Positions 36,625 through 49,269 of a stretch of DNA of 64,000 nt are shown piece by piece (the stretch's first letter is position 1; the number at the start of each line of letters is the position of its first letter). The notes under the pieces are model-generated. The model had not been told where the DNA came from and searched no databases. It saw only the letters and a list, made by a program, of their open reading frames with translations. Location of the stretch: assembly GCA_024734555.1 (NCBI GenBank), contig JANPWX010000062.1, positions 453,267-517,266 of the forward strand, read 5' to 3'. A program made the translations under genes and the position numbers. This DNA is from Trochalopteron elliotii. Its lineage: Eukaryota; Chordata; Aves; Passeriformes; Leiothrichidae.

Positions 36625-38155
36625 AAACATCTGACTATCATAAAGTCAAAAATGGAAAGGAAGGGGGATCTTGTTCCATGTTATCTTAGTATTTTATCCA
36701 ACAACTGTGGGATACACAGTAAAAATAGACATGGGGACAGGAATCATAATCTGAGATGTTCCCTTCCCACATGCAAGTACAGAGTTGCTCCTAAATATTA
36801 TTACTTTGGCATTTCATAATAACTTTAGCATGAAGAAAGAACTTGGCAAATTCAGTGAGATAGATTTGGATGTCATTTATCTGAAGGCTAATCCAAGCCC
36901 ATCTCCTGCTTCAAAACAATTTATAGTAGTAAATTAAATCAGCTTAATAACTAACGTAATCAGATCAAATTAAATGACCTAGTTTTTTTTCTTTATATTA
37001 GTAATGTCTTGAGGACTAGCACTATAAATGCATTTTATCAGGGAAGAGTCTGATATATTAGTGAATCAGAAGAGAAATTATGTTGCCAAGTCAGATAAAG
37101 ATGAAATAAATATTTCATCTGTGTTTGTCATGCACAGCATAAATTCTGAATGTACATCTCAAGGTGGTGCAGAAACATTAGGAGGTGATGAGGTATCATG
37201 GTTAGTTTATCCAAACTTTGATGTACACAATTTGAAAATAATTAATCTGTAATACATTCTTTTTCGGTTTTTTTTTTTACGCCCCCAAAGGATGAGAACA
37301 AAACAGCTGAAATGTAAAAAAGGATTAGCAAATTATTCTGTTTCTTCTATCTACTTAACCATGCTGGGTGGTCTGCCCCCAAAATCTGTCTGCTAGCTAT
37401 CCAGCTGGCAAGTACAAACCACTGTCTGTTGAAAGTACAGCACAGCTGTATGAATGCCATGAAGGATTCTTTTTCTGCACAGATCACATCCAAATTTCTT
37501 AACCCACACTGAACTAAAAGGAAAGTACTACAGACACGATGTGAGTTAATGTTTCACATACTCATGGCCATTTACTGACATAATTTTTTTCCCAAAATCA
37601 AGAAAATGGTAGTGAAATAACAAATACAAAACCAGAGATCTGTTCTGATGATTATGTTTCTACTTTAGTTGTGGTTTACAGGAACGTGTAACAGTGCCTA
37701 AAAGTAAAAAGGCAAATTCCTTCACACTTAACTTTCACAGCAGTCTAAGTAATTGGACTGAAGACTCGTATGGACTGTTCATATACTCAGCTTAGTTTCA
37801 TCCTTTGGGATTCCACTGCACTGAGCTCCCCATGAGAGAAAAAACTTTCAAAGAGGAATTGCATATACACACACACTAATTTACTGGTGTCCAGAAAACA
37901 CGCAGCAGAGCTGAAAAAATAAGTGCATGATGCTCATCCAGAAATAGCAAAGCACTTGTGGAATATACATATTATGAAGATTCCTTGGGAATAGTTGCTG
38001 GAGAAAGAGCAAGTAAACAAGACATACAATTTTCTTTAACTTACTGGTTTTTTTCTGTCACTGGGTATAAACTGAAGGCAGTCTTTTTGCTATGATAAAT
38101 AGTTTCAAAATACTGATCATAAAGCAACAGAAAAAAAAATAGTTTTTCGATAACT
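36625..38155. other. unique AT-rich sequence, no gene seen
   Basis: A slightly GC-richer patch lies at about 37350-37500. No gene or transposon is recognised. Confidence 0.45.
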
Positions 38156-38157
38156 CA

Positions 38158-38560
38158 CTTGGCATCATTAGTCATACGAGCTAATCTTCCTTCAATCTTC
38201 AATTGATTGTTGGGATTTTCACCCATTTTTGTTTCCTCCCCTTTCTTTTGAGAAAGAAAGATTTGTAGTCGACAGCAGGCAGCACAAATAAACTACAAAG
38301 CACGAAATCTGTTAATAATGACCACCAAAGGAATGCTGCTCTTCTGGAAGACAGAGCAGATGGCCAGATAATGCAGTGCAATTAATAAAGAGAAGCTCAT
38401 AAGGACTGAGGTTTTCCTGGGTGCTAGAACAGCGATGGTTAACAAGAGAATGCTATTTTGATTTGATTGGGATCTTCTATGTTCATCTTTCTGACTGACA
38501 GATTTATTATTTTTTTTTAATACCAAGCGCGGTAATCTCTGCTTTGCTTGAAGTCAGCAA
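38158..38560. other. candidate conserved regulatory element
   Basis: A CpG-retaining stretch (tcgata, tacgag, gtcgac, cacgaa, agcgat, gcgcgg) of balanced composition. It has dense homeodomain-type motifs: ttaataatgacc, gcaattaataaag and a ctgacagatttattatt arrangement that resembles adjoining MEIS/TGIF (CTGACAG) and HOX (TTTATT) sites. Minus-strand open frames across it (38199-38381 and 38293-38526) overlap in different frames and look like chance. Function is inference. Confidence 0.3.
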
Positions 38561-38564
38561 GTTA

Positions 38565-39000
38565 TAATTCAGAGTTTAGCATTAATACTTACACAACTTA
38601 GAGCTTTATTTTTCATTTTAAAGTGCATTCAACATTAATAATTTCAGTGTGTACACTGATTATTTGTTTAGCCAATTTCTACTACTTAAAAGGACAAGAT
38701 CAGTTCCCATTCCAGAACTCTATCTTACTTGGAAAATACAGAAGGGTAATCTTCAAATAGACATTCATTTAATGCTTTTTGTTTTCCTCCTTTAAGAGCA
38801 AACACAAAAGTATTGTCTTTATATGAAGAACACTTCAGTTATCAAAAATATACTCAGATCTGCTGGAATTTTCTTTAACAACATGTTCTTCAAAAAAATA
38901 GCTAAAAGAGATTTCTTTAACTGAAAACAGTTACATTACTAAGCCTGATGAGAAGATGAACATCTGTCCTATCTGTAAAATAAGAAATCCAATGTTGAAT
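38565..39000. other. unique AT-rich sequence, no gene seen
   Basis: Nothing recognisable. Confidence 0.5.
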
Positions 39001-39004
39001 TTGG

Positions 39005-39047
39005 AAATTACACTTTAGATGTCACTATGGAAAAAAAAGTGTAATTT
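39005..39047. repeat. perfect 12-bp inverted repeat, 19-base spacer
   Basis: aaattacacttt (39005-39016) and its exact reverse complement (39036-39047). Confidence 0.95.
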
Positions 39048-39049
39048 AA

Positions 39050-39480
39050 TTAACACATCAAAGTTTATTTTTAGAAATTTTTTTTCTAGAAAACTAAAAT
39101 CAAAAGGAGAGATATAAAATAAAAACTAAAGAATAATGGCACAGAAGTATTATGATTACTTCCGGTTTATACCACATGTACAACATGTACAACAACCAAA
39201 GATGCCTGCTCTCCTCATCCCTTTCATATTTTCTCTTCTCAGATTAAATTTTTGTTCTTTTATTCTTATTCCAAATATGACACCCCTTTTTTTTCATTTT
39301 TTTTCTTTTTTTTTAAAGAAAACTCAGGGTATGAGGTGTTTCAGACCTGATATCAGCAAATACAAACATGGTTTATTCCACTGACTGTACAGTTAGAAAA
39401 AAATTGGGCATCTATTTAGCAACCAAAGTCTTTGTAGGGCAAATTTTCCAGCTGTTTATGATGGAAATCCTTTCATAAGG
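39050..39480. other. unique AT-rich sequence, no gene seen
   Basis: Contains a short direct repeat acatgtaca twice at about 39174-39191 and T-rich runs near 39285-39315. Confidence 0.5.
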
Positions 39481-39482
39481 AG

Positions 39483-39542
39483 GATTTTCTAGATGACCTC
39501 TAAAATCCCTTCCAACCAAAACCATTCTATGAGTCTATGATA
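39483..39542 (+). mobile_element. CR1 LINE 3' terminus, about 60 bases
   Basis: The sense-strand CR1 end is present: tctagatgacctctaaaatc, ccttccaaccaaaaccattc, then tatgagtctatgat (terminal ATTCTATG-type repeat). Only the extreme 3' end remains. Confidence 0.92.
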
Positions 39543-39549
39543 AGGAAAT

Positions 39550-40940
39550 CTTTCTATAAGTGATGGATGTAAAGAAAGTAAGTATTTTTTCAGCAATTAT
39601 AATATTAATAGATTAAAGGAAACATATTAAAAGGAAAACTTCCATTGACCCTCTTCATGAAAATAAAAGCCTACCCACAAGTATTTAGTATTTTACTTTC
39701 TTAAAGATCTGTCACAACCAGAGAAGGTTGTGTTAACTATGAAGTTACAAGCTAATCTGTGGAAACTTCAAAGGACAGTACACTGGGTGCTGTTGTTCTA
39801 TGGTAAAAATACAAACTCTTTGAAGTACAAGTAAAAGACAAGAAAGCAGAAATCTGTGTCCTAGTGCTAGACTCTCAGCTGGGTGAGCAGAACCTTGTTC
39901 TCTGGAAATTTTCTTTACCTCATCTCACACCATTGTTGAGGACATATTACTGACCCAGTCCTGGGAAGAGAAACTATAAATTGCCTGTGATTATAGCAGT
40001 TGAAGATGGGGAATCTTGTATCCCAGCCCAGCAGTTTTTTATTCATTTTACCCAAGACAGTCACTTACTAACACTTGATGGTTTAGGCACTCCCAGGGAT
40101 TGTGGGAGTCAGAATTTCAAGGCTCTGCAAAAAAATGAAAATACTTGAATCCCAGTTTGTCTTTACAGCTACATCCTTTTGTCACTGATCTATGCATAAG
40201 AGAAACTCATATGGATGGCTTAGAAGATCTCAAAGCAAGCTAAATGAATCAGGGAAAATAAAGGAAAGGAAAACACTTTTTCTGAGAGTCCTTCTTTGCA
40301 GTTTTGGGATTTTGTCTAACACCAGAGATTAAGGGTATAGGAAAGCAGCAATAGTGTAATGACTTTGTATATATCCACCAGTAAGAGTCCAAATGCTTGA
40401 AAGATTAGATTCAGCTGAGTTGTTTTGAGACTATCAGTGACACTTAAATGATAGATGAGTACTTAAAGAAAGGAGATAAACAACTACATATCTTTGAAAA
40501 ATCTTAGCAGTGGTTGCTAGATATAACAATTTATCATAAAATAATTCTAGAAATGCCTACCGGGTTAACAAAATAGCCTTCAAGCAAGAGATGTTCCTTG
40601 TTCTACAATTACAAATGTTCATATGAGGCCTCTATCTCTTCTTTCACAAGAATATTCTACTTCTTTTTATCTGTAAGCACAAAAATCTTGGCAGTTAATT
40701 TTCTTTCTCAATTTAATGATAAGAACTTATTTTGCATCTGCCACACCTAATTTCAAGCCTTTTAACTGCCAACTCATCAAAAAGACAAAACAGGAGATGG
40801 CTGAATTTTTATTAACACACTAACTTGTTATGTAAAAAGGGCAACACAGTGACTTTAACCAGATAAAATGTGGGTCAACATTATATGGTCCTGAAAGGCT
40901 TGTCTTCTCATGTATGTGAGCTGAAAATCTTCATCCAAAA
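39550..40940. other. unique AT-rich sequence, no gene seen
   Basis: No gene or repeat recognised. Confidence 0.5.
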
Positions 40941-40946
40941 AGACAA

Positions 40947-41090
40947 AGAATTGAGAATATCCTGTGTTGGAAAGAACCCCCAAAGACCATGGAGCCCAAC
41001 TATTGGCTTTGCACAGGACAGTCCCAAGAATTGCACCACACACCTGAGGGCATCATCCAGACACCCTGGACAACACTTCAAAGTAACTTC
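40947..41090 (-). mobile_element. CR1 LINE 3' fragment, divergent subfamily
   Basis: The plus strand reads gagaatatcctgtgttggaa, then agaacccccaaagaccatgg and agcccaactattggctttgc, then acaggacagtcccaag and a gcatcatccagacaccctgg segment. This is the reverse complement of the CR1 tail version that carries a ggaccca/caaggatcat block and cctgcacagga. Strongly diverged. Confidence 0.82.
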
Positions 41091-41094
41091 TGAT

Positions 41095-41460
41095 GGCTCT
41101 AGATTGGAAAATTAAGAAGAGTTATGATTTAACTAAAGAAGAAATTACTCACCTTCATTTTTGTTTCTATAAAGAGGAAAAACTGTTAGACCAAAGGCTA
41201 CCTATGTAATAGTAACTAGTTATCAATGTGTAGAATCTATAATTAAATATTTTTTCTAGAACTCTTAAATAATAATAATATTTAGTTTAATGGGCTCAAT
41301 AGGAAAACTAGAATAATACATGAAGATTAGAAATTTTATTTTGGCTAATGCATATTCCATCAGATTACAATAATTTATCATCACTACTACATTCATACTC
41401 ATGTCTGCTTCATATGAGAAGGTGAAGGTTTATTAATAATTTAAAAAATATAAAATACCC
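41095..41460. other. unique AT-rich sequence, no gene seen
   Basis: No gene or repeat recognised. Confidence 0.5.
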
Positions 41461-41463
41461 TAT

Positions 41464-41521
41464 AAACAACAACAAAAAAACCAAATCAACAAACAAAAAA
41501 CCCAACAAAATAAAACAAAAA
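41464..41521. repeat. A/C-rich low-complexity tract
   Basis: Repeated aacaacaaaaaaacc- and caacaaac-type units. Confidence 0.9.
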
Positions 41522-41539
41522 GGAGGAAAAGCAAAATGT

Positions 41540-42200
41540 AGTTAGACAAAATTACTCCAATGAATGCTGATATAATAAGCACATTTCAGAAAGAGTCCAC
41601 CTGACCTTACTGGTAAACCAACATGAACTATATTGAACGAGGATCAGGTTTGGCCAAACAAATAACCTGACTGCAATTTTCTGCAACCCATTACCTGGTA
41701 CTAACGCAATGAAGGCCATGAAAATGGAAGCATGGTTCATTAGCTGTGTGTGGGTTTTTGACAAGCAACTCTGAAATCTGTGTTCTCTCTGATGACCAAG
41801 AATAATCTGCACTGTAGCAACCTGATGACATGTTTCAGCACATAACCTATTGACCACCTGCTGCTTAATATGCTACAGATGATACTCTAACAATCTACAA
41901 GGAGCGAGGAATAGACAGGAAAGAAAACCTGTCGTCCCAGCTTCAATACGCATTACTGAAAATCAGCAAGTCATTTGAAGAAGTCAAGGATGGTTTAGTC
42001 CATAAACCAAGTACTTTCTCCCCTCCTGAACTTCAGAACAAAACCTTTGCTTGCAAGTAATAAATAACTAAGTGAATTGAAGTGCTACTACTAGAAACAG
42101 AAGTTAATTTGCTGGAGATCTTAAGATTACTGAGAAGTGTGAGGCTTTTCACTGAAATGCACTGTGGGAGGCCAGGAGGTGGTAGTTATTTAGTAAGACA
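41540..42200. other. unrecognised moderate-complexity block
   Basis: This block is flanked by an A/C-rich tract on the left and a CR1 tail on the right. The minus strand carries a 101-codon open frame (41552-41857) with no recognised family. The block could be an old transposon copy that I cannot name, or unique DNA. Confidence 0.3.
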
Positions 42201-42210
42201 GAGGAAGTTC

Positions 42211-42422
42211 TGACTACATTAAAGGAAAAATAATGTAACTGAAGACATCAACACTGGAGCAAGTATCCCAGAGAGGTTCTGGAATCTGTCCTAAGAGATT
42301 TTTCAAGATCCAGTTGAACACAGTGTAGATCAGGGCTCAGTCTGAATTCAGAGCTGATCACACTTTGAGTATGAAGATGGATTTCACAAATGCTCTTCCA
42401 TCATGAACTGATTCTATGAATA
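42211..42422 (+). mobile_element. CR1 LINE 3' fragment, old copy
   Basis: Sense-strand CR1 tail: taaaggaaaaataatgtaac, cactggagcaagtatcccag, agaggttctggaatctgtcc, a ttcaagatccagttgaacac segment, and a terminal ctgattctatgaat. Divergence is high and the ctagatgatct block is lost or scrambled, which indicates an ancient insertion. Confidence 0.8.
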
Positions 42423-42429
42423 AGGGAAT

Positions 42430-44575
42430 ATCAATCAAAGACTTCTGAAATTTTTGGAATCTCTTTCACAGATGTAAAATCTATATGCATATGTGTATAA
42501 TTCTGACTTTTTTAAAAGGAACAAGTAATAAGATTGATGCGGGCTATCTAGCACCAATAAAAAAGATTAAATAATTATTTGGTCTTCCATTGCGAACAGA
42601 GAAAGGCAGATTGCTACAGAGAATAATTCATACATCTTTGTATGATGATCAGGTTCTGTGTTGTTATGGAATAGCCAGAAACACTTATCTCTACTTCAGT
42701 TTTAAATAAAGACAATTCAGATGACAAATAATAAAGTAGAAATCAGCTGGATGATTTTCATACTTGTGATTAAAATTGATAAAATAAGTAATAAGATTTT
42801 ATATATAAAATTCTTAATTTAAAAAACAAGCATAACTATAACAAAGCTGTAGAATTTAGATGTTACTGGACTGAATTTTTATCACCAGCAGATTTTTCAC
42901 TCAATATTTTACTGTAGATCTTATGCTGTTCTCAAAATCTGGGAATCTATATATCTTTTTTTCTATATATATTTTTTCCATGTAACAAACTAATATTTGC
43001 CTACGAAAAATTATTGCATTATTTTTTTTCAGTTCCAAGGGCACTTAAAAATAATTATTTAATGCAAATTTAACCCTGATTTCTCAGGCACCTCTGGCTC
43101 CAGGAAAATATTATATACATATTTTTAAATCTTACTTATCTCTAAAGTTATTTAAAAGTCTAAATGTAATGTGACGACAATTATGATTCAAAGAGTTGCT
43201 ATCATCCCTTCAACTGCTATGAGTTTCCTAAATGATCCATTTTTTATATACTTGCTACCTCTGCAAACCTCTCTAATATATTACTTACTAATATGTTACA
43301 TTTGAAACTAAGTATTTTGTGAAATGGAAAACACTTATTGTATTTCCAGAAAGAAAAAGAAAAAAACCCCTCAACCAACTAACCAAAAAAAATCCCAACA
43401 AACTGAAAACTAGAACAAAATCCTTCATATGTGAATCCTTCATATGAAAATATGATTATTTTCAAAATATTAAAATAAGCTACTCTTACCATACAGTCTC
43501 AAAAAGTTTAAAGGATCTTATGAATTTCTAAACATTGTCTTGTAAACCTGGACATTTTTATATAACACTTTTTAACACTTTTAAAAACATAATAAAGTTC
43601 CTTGATTTACTCAATTAATAAGTGCTTTAAAATTATACGACTACCCTTTTTCTTTTCAAATATAACTATTTCAAAATTCTTCTATACTATGATATTTGAT
43701 CATAATTTTTAGGGAGTCCTTGCACACACAACATAATACAAGGTATCTATTATAATAAAGATATTCAAGACAGGTTTTTCATGGTGCTGTATGATGGGAA
43801 GATGAGAGGAAAGAGGTGTAAGACAAAAGATGTTCCAACTGGAAAAGCTTTTACAACCAGTCTGTTTCTATGAAACTCACGGCTTTATTATTCATCATCA
43901 CTGGAATTTACATTCTGCAATCGGATTTATCCTAATTATCAACTGATTTATTACAGGAGAATTAAATGGCACATACATAAAAACAAGGAGGTGCAATGCA
44001 AGGATCTGTCTGATTTGCTTCCATATATAATCTAACTAAGAAGTAACTTAATCTATTTTTCCAGTTAGATCAGGTTTAATGTCAATAAACCTAAAGGGAA
44101 ATTCATGCTGGTTTTTTTATTTTCTATAGAAAATATACCCTGTTGAGTTATTTTTAAAGGAATTTATAGATGTTTATCTTGCATTTTCCTAGCATCCATC
44201 TTAAGTACAATAGATTTCCTCTGAATAACACTTGTTATTTTAATATATTACACTCATTTTATAAAGATTAACAGAAAAGACTACTTTGAAGTTTCTTTTC
44301 CTCCCTGGGCATCAACTAATATGTCTTTAACACTGGCTACATTGGAAAGCATTTAAAGTAGAACTTGAATAAAGGTTTTTCTGCCCACTTATTATTAGTT
44401 TGCATCACATTAAATTGAAAAATCTCATTCTGAAGTTTTATGGCTCCTACCAACTCAGTTTATAAATCTTAGAAGCTTTAAGTTTGTGCAGCATTGCAAT
44501 GATTTTCCACACTAGGACCACATGCTGCAAACCAAAAATTCTGGAATATATCTTCAAATAAACTACTCGAGTCAG
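42430..44575. other. unique AT-rich sequence, no gene seen
   Basis: A short direct duplication of aatccttcatatg lies at about 43420-43450. No transposon is recognised. Confidence 0.5.
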
Positions 44576-44580
44576 TTTGT

Positions 44581-44610
44581 TATGTTTTAAAGAAGATAAT
44601 TTAAAACATA
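44581..44610. repeat. perfect 11-bp inverted repeat, 8-base loop
   Basis: tatgttttaaa (44581-44591) and its exact reverse complement (44600-44610). Confidence 0.93.
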
Positions 44611-44614
44611 GTTG

Positions 44615-45595
44615 AATCATCATCAAAATAACTACAAGCTTCATAAAGTGAAAAAGTATTCTACTTCTAATTGCTATAATAATAAAGTTCCCAAATAAAG
44701 ATATGCAAATATTGGTGTTAACATAGAATGGTTTCTTCCTGACAGTTTTATAACAACTTGAGGAGATAATTTATTTTACTGAGCATAACTGTAAGATGAA
44801 AATAATCTTAAAATAAAGTTTAGTATTATCTGTGTAATTGTCTGAAGTATTAGAAGAAGAGTTTGTAAGTTCTGCACTGCAATTCTCCCCCTCCTTATGT
44901 TATGACCATTAACAAAATCTGAGAATTTTGTCTACAGCTGAAAATTTTTTGCCTACTCTTATTATAACTGCAAAAACTCCAAAGCAAGAATGATGCTTTG
45001 ACAGCATCTTGGAAAATCCTTTTCCTTATTTTAAGCAGCAAGTAAGTTTTAATCGATGCCAAGTGTCTTCCTCCATCCCAAAGTACAGAGTCCCTACATG
45101 ACCATATACATCTCTCTTAAGGTAGAGAAATATTATGATATTGTTATAGCTCTTTTAGGAAGTGCAGCATAAGACTTCTTGCTATACATTGGGCAAAGAA
45201 TTGAATAGTAAAGTTTCATCATGCTTTGAAGCATTAAATATAGTTCAGGAAAATAGAAGTGGAAAAAACCATTGCATCATGCCCTATCAATCTTGTCAGA
45301 CAAAATTATGTGTGTGGGAGAAATGTAAAGTGTGTGTATTTTAGATCACTGTGTATTCATTTAGCATAAAAAATTGTTCTCTAATATGTATTTGATGACT
45401 TGACAAAATATATGTATGTGTCTATTCACACACATGAAATGTCACATAGCAGTTAAGAAAGAATAAAATTGACTTGGTAGAGGAGTTTATTAGTTTCCTA
45501 TAATGATACCTTTGATAATGACATCTTCATGCTTCACAATATATCTTTGTGGGGTTGTTGTGATTATTTGAGATTTTTAGTGCTTGTTTTGTTTT
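44615..45595. other. unique AT-rich sequence, no gene seen
   Basis: No gene or repeat recognised. Confidence 0.5.
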
Positions 45596-45603
45596 TTCTT
45601 TAG

Positions 45604-45779
45604 GAGGGACAAGAGTGAACCTAAATAATTATTCAAAATTATCTATGGAAACATTTCAGTCTGTATGTTGTTTCTACACTTGCGAAGCTGGAAACAGTGA
45701 AGCTCAGTATCCTGATAAAGGACAGTTACTGAAAGGAATATTGCATACCAGTAGTGAAATTTTGAATAGTAAAGTTTAA
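45604..45779 (+). other. candidate terminal exon (unconfirmed)
   Basis: A strong pyrimidine tract (tgttttgttttttctttag) precedes an open frame of 57 codons or so with no start needed: GTRVNLNNYSKLSMET ... CCFYTCEAGNSEAQY ... EILNSKV, ending in TAA at about 45777. An AATAAA lies about 130 bases downstream, near 45907. This fits the shape of a last coding exon. The peptide matches nothing I know. Open stretches of this length are expected by chance many times in 64 kb, and no upstream exons are evident. Confidence 0.18.
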
Positions 45780-45789
45780 AAAGTGAGCT

Positions 45790-48700
45790 GGGAGAAAGAC
45801 AAGAGAAATACAGAATATGATCAGTTACTCAATCAGTAACATGACACAATATGCAAGCAAACTCACGCATTCAGAGAAAAATCTAATTTTCCATTCAGTA
45901 ACCAAAATAAAAGTATATGCTGAAGAAGTAATTAGGTAGAAAGATAAGACATGCAAATATCTTTCTGAAAAAAGTATATGCTAAATACACCATGTGCAAG
46001 TTTCCCACAAAGCTCAACCCATGTAAATTTAGCTGGCTTTTTGATGCCAAAGGCAATGAGACCTTCAACAATCTGCTGAGTGTAGGTCAGCTAAGTTAGA
46101 GCTGCCTGGAGTCACACTGAAATCATTTTCTTCCAGGATAAAAATCAGAAAAAACAAACCAAAACAAAACCCCAAACCAAAAACCAAACACATTCTCATC
46201 CCTGTATTCATATCTGACAGATTTTGTAAAACTCTTAGAGCATAGGTTACACTAGTACAGGAATGTTTGCATAAAATAAATTTCTCCTCAATTTATCACA
46301 AACTATAGGGAAAAGAAGGAAAAAAAAACAAACAAAACAACCCAACAGCAGTATGTAACCTAGAAGCATCATGTAATCAATTAACTTGCTTATTAATCAC
46401 TAGTTCAAAAAATCACATTAATAATATAAAGCAAAGAATAGGTAATTTCAATAATTGGAGACAAAAGCATGGAAAAAAAATTATCTTCATGTCTCTCTTC
46501 AAAAGCAAATAAAAATTGGCTACACTTATTGATAATACGAAATCTCACATGACTTTTAGCCCCACAACAACAGGTTAGTCAACATCTGGAATGATATTCT
46601 ACACATGGAAACTTAGTCTTGACTGACTCAGTTTAGGCACGAAGACAAAAGAAATGGTGAATCACTTGACATCTCATCCATCTAATATTGTTACATGAAA
46701 AACTGGGGAGAGAGAGAAGCTGCTTGTTTAAAGCCACCTAAAAGTAACAGAACTAAATTGAAATTTCCATTGTTTGCACAGTCATATTTTGGTAAAAAAT
46801 TAAGTTATAGTAACTGTACATATTAAATAGCTAATGGAGTATGTTAAATGAGATGATACTTTGGTGAAGAGGTTTCTTCTGGAAACAGTAGAAATAATTT
46901 CTAATCGTGGAAAACATTGGCATAGGTTTATCTTCCTTTTATGTTTTTTTTTCCATGAAAATTCTACTATCAGGACTACTGTGGAATTTATTCAAGTCTT
47001 TTGAAAAAACCCACAGTGAATATCCACAACAATAAAGTCATTCAGAGCAAACAGATACATATGGCTGGACAATTGATGTAATTAAAACAGCAACTGCCTT
47101 AAAGGGATCTAAACATTGCTAGTCATACAACAACAATAACCCCAGTCAGATTACTAGTATGACTATAAGCTTTTCAAACTTAATTTAGGGCAATTTTTAA
47201 CTTAGCCCATATGTCTCACCCATGTTATTTCCTTCTGTAATGCAACCAACAGTCAAACCTAAAACAATTACAAAAGAGAAAGCCTTCTGCATATCCAAGT
47301 CTTAGTTTTTCTTTCAAAAATGTTTCAGATTGAATCTGAGAGTATCTGATTAAGTAAAAAATACAGCCACATAATTAGAATCTTGTTTATGCCATGAGTA
47401 GACCTGAACAGCTCAAGTTACAGGTGAAACAGCAGTAACTTAATAGTCTGTTTCAACACAACCAAAAATTATCTGAATTAAAAAAAAAAAACCCACCAAA
47501 GTTACAATGCATAATAGTTGTCTTGCAATTTTCAAAATTTTTGCCTATTAGATATTAAATATTTTTCAATGAGCATATGCTAAACATATCATTGAGACCA
47601 TAATTTATAAGACAAAAATCTAGAGAGAACACAAATACAGAAACTTGCACAAAAACATATTACGTAGATTAAGCCAGCTTGAGAATCCAAGAAAGACAAA
47701 TTTATGTCCGAGACTAATTTCTGTAAATAGATAAAGCGAAATTATCTTGAAACACCAAAACCATTTTTATTTCAGAGCAATACGAGGGTTTATTTTTAGA
47801 TTATACTTCTCATAATTTAATATCAGGAAAGACTAAAAAGTGTTCATAGCTCACTCTCCGCAAAAATTGGGTGTAGATAGCTAATTTGTATTCCACAATG
47901 AAGAGTAGCTGCCCTTTTGAAAAGTACTGCAAGCAATTTGTGTATCGTTGTGGTCATATCCTTTCTACTGGGAGATGCTAAAGGACCTTTGCTGTCATCT
48001 CCTCCATGCTGATAGTTCTGTTCTTTAAGTATCATAACCACCACTGCAATTGTCCTTCCACAGACAATTTCATATAAGCACTTTCTTTAAATGATATGAT
48101 AAAAGTAATTAAGTAAAAAAAGTTAATTTGTTACACTTTTGCCATGGAAATATTATTCCACAAAATGATACAAACTTTAAAGAGAGCATTTTGATTTGGA
48201 CTTTTAGCTAGGATGAATTTAAGTCGTTGTTTTTCAAACTCTGATAGTTGAACTTTCAATTTAAACAACATACGGACACATATTTTGAAGCATTACTTGA
48301 ATTAGATATGTAGATATATATCTACACTGAAAAAAATTTCAAAAACCAGTATATACCAGGATTCATTGTCTTAAACTACTTCTGACACCAAAATATGATG
48401 ACTTTTGGTAAATGTTTTCATCTAAAAGCAGAGCACTGCATATCCTGTTTGATCTGGACACAAAGATTTTAAACACTAAGAGTGACTGGAAGGTTTCTCT
48501 ACTGTTCTTTGAGTGTATTAAGTCTTTTCAGATATTTTCATGGAAAAAAAAATCCTTAATTTTCTACTCAAAGAGCCTGACTGACTACAAATGTGCAAAT
48601 ATGATGTTTGAAGGGAAATGTAGATCTTTTAAACATATAGAACCACCCTCCCTGTGCCCATCCTCTCTGTGACACACATTAAAGATGAGCTAAAATTGAT

Positions 48701-48970
48701 AAAGTAAAAAAGAAAATTAAAAGTAGATAATGTAATAGAACTGTATTTCACTTCCTACTTTTAAATAAGAGGTGCTTTACAAAGATATTTTCAAAGAATC
48801 CCCGAAAATCTAATTCCTTTCCATTTCAGATGTAACCAACAATTCTCAACACAGGCTTTTCAATACCTTCTGAAATACTTCTGTACATTATCCATTTCAT
48901 TGGAGCATAGTCTCAGAAATTACTGTCTTTTATGAGCAGTCCTTCAGTATGCCACAGAATTCAAAAAATT
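45790..48970. other. unique AT-rich sequence with A/C-rich tracts
   Basis: A/C-rich low-complexity tracts lie at 46150-46191 and 46321-46350. No gene or transposon is recognised. Confidence 0.5.
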
Positions 48971-48978
48971 AAGTGTTT

Positions 48979-49265
48979 CATAGAATATTAGAATGGCTTA
49001 GGTTTGAATCTTGCTCCAGCACCTCTGCCTGGGGCAGGGGCATCTCTCACTAGACCCAGTTGCTCAATGCTCCATCCCACCTGGCTTTGAACACTTCCAG
49101 GGATGGGGCATCCACAAATTCTCTGGGCAACCTGTTCTAGTGCCTCACCACCCTTGCAGAAAACAGGGTTTTTTCTAATATTTAATCTAAACTTATTCTT
49201 TCAATTTAAAACCATTATCCTTTGCCCTGTCACTACCCGCCCTTGTTTCTTCTACAAGAAAACTC
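48979..49265 (-). mobile_element. CR1 LINE 3' fragment
   Basis: The plus strand shows the reverse-complemented CR1 tail: catagaatattagaatggct, then the catctctcactagaccc block, ggctttgaacacttccaggg, atggggcatccacaaattct, ctgggcaacctgttctagtg, and ccattatcctttgccctgtc. It is 5' truncated near 49265. This is one of the better-preserved copies. Confidence 0.95.
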
Positions 49266-49269
49266 CTAT

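Noticed and set aside
38199..38526. Two overlapping minus-strand frames with hydrophobic segments
   Set aside because: They lie in different frames over the same bases. Hydrophobic stretches arise readily from T-rich DNA, and no family is recognised.
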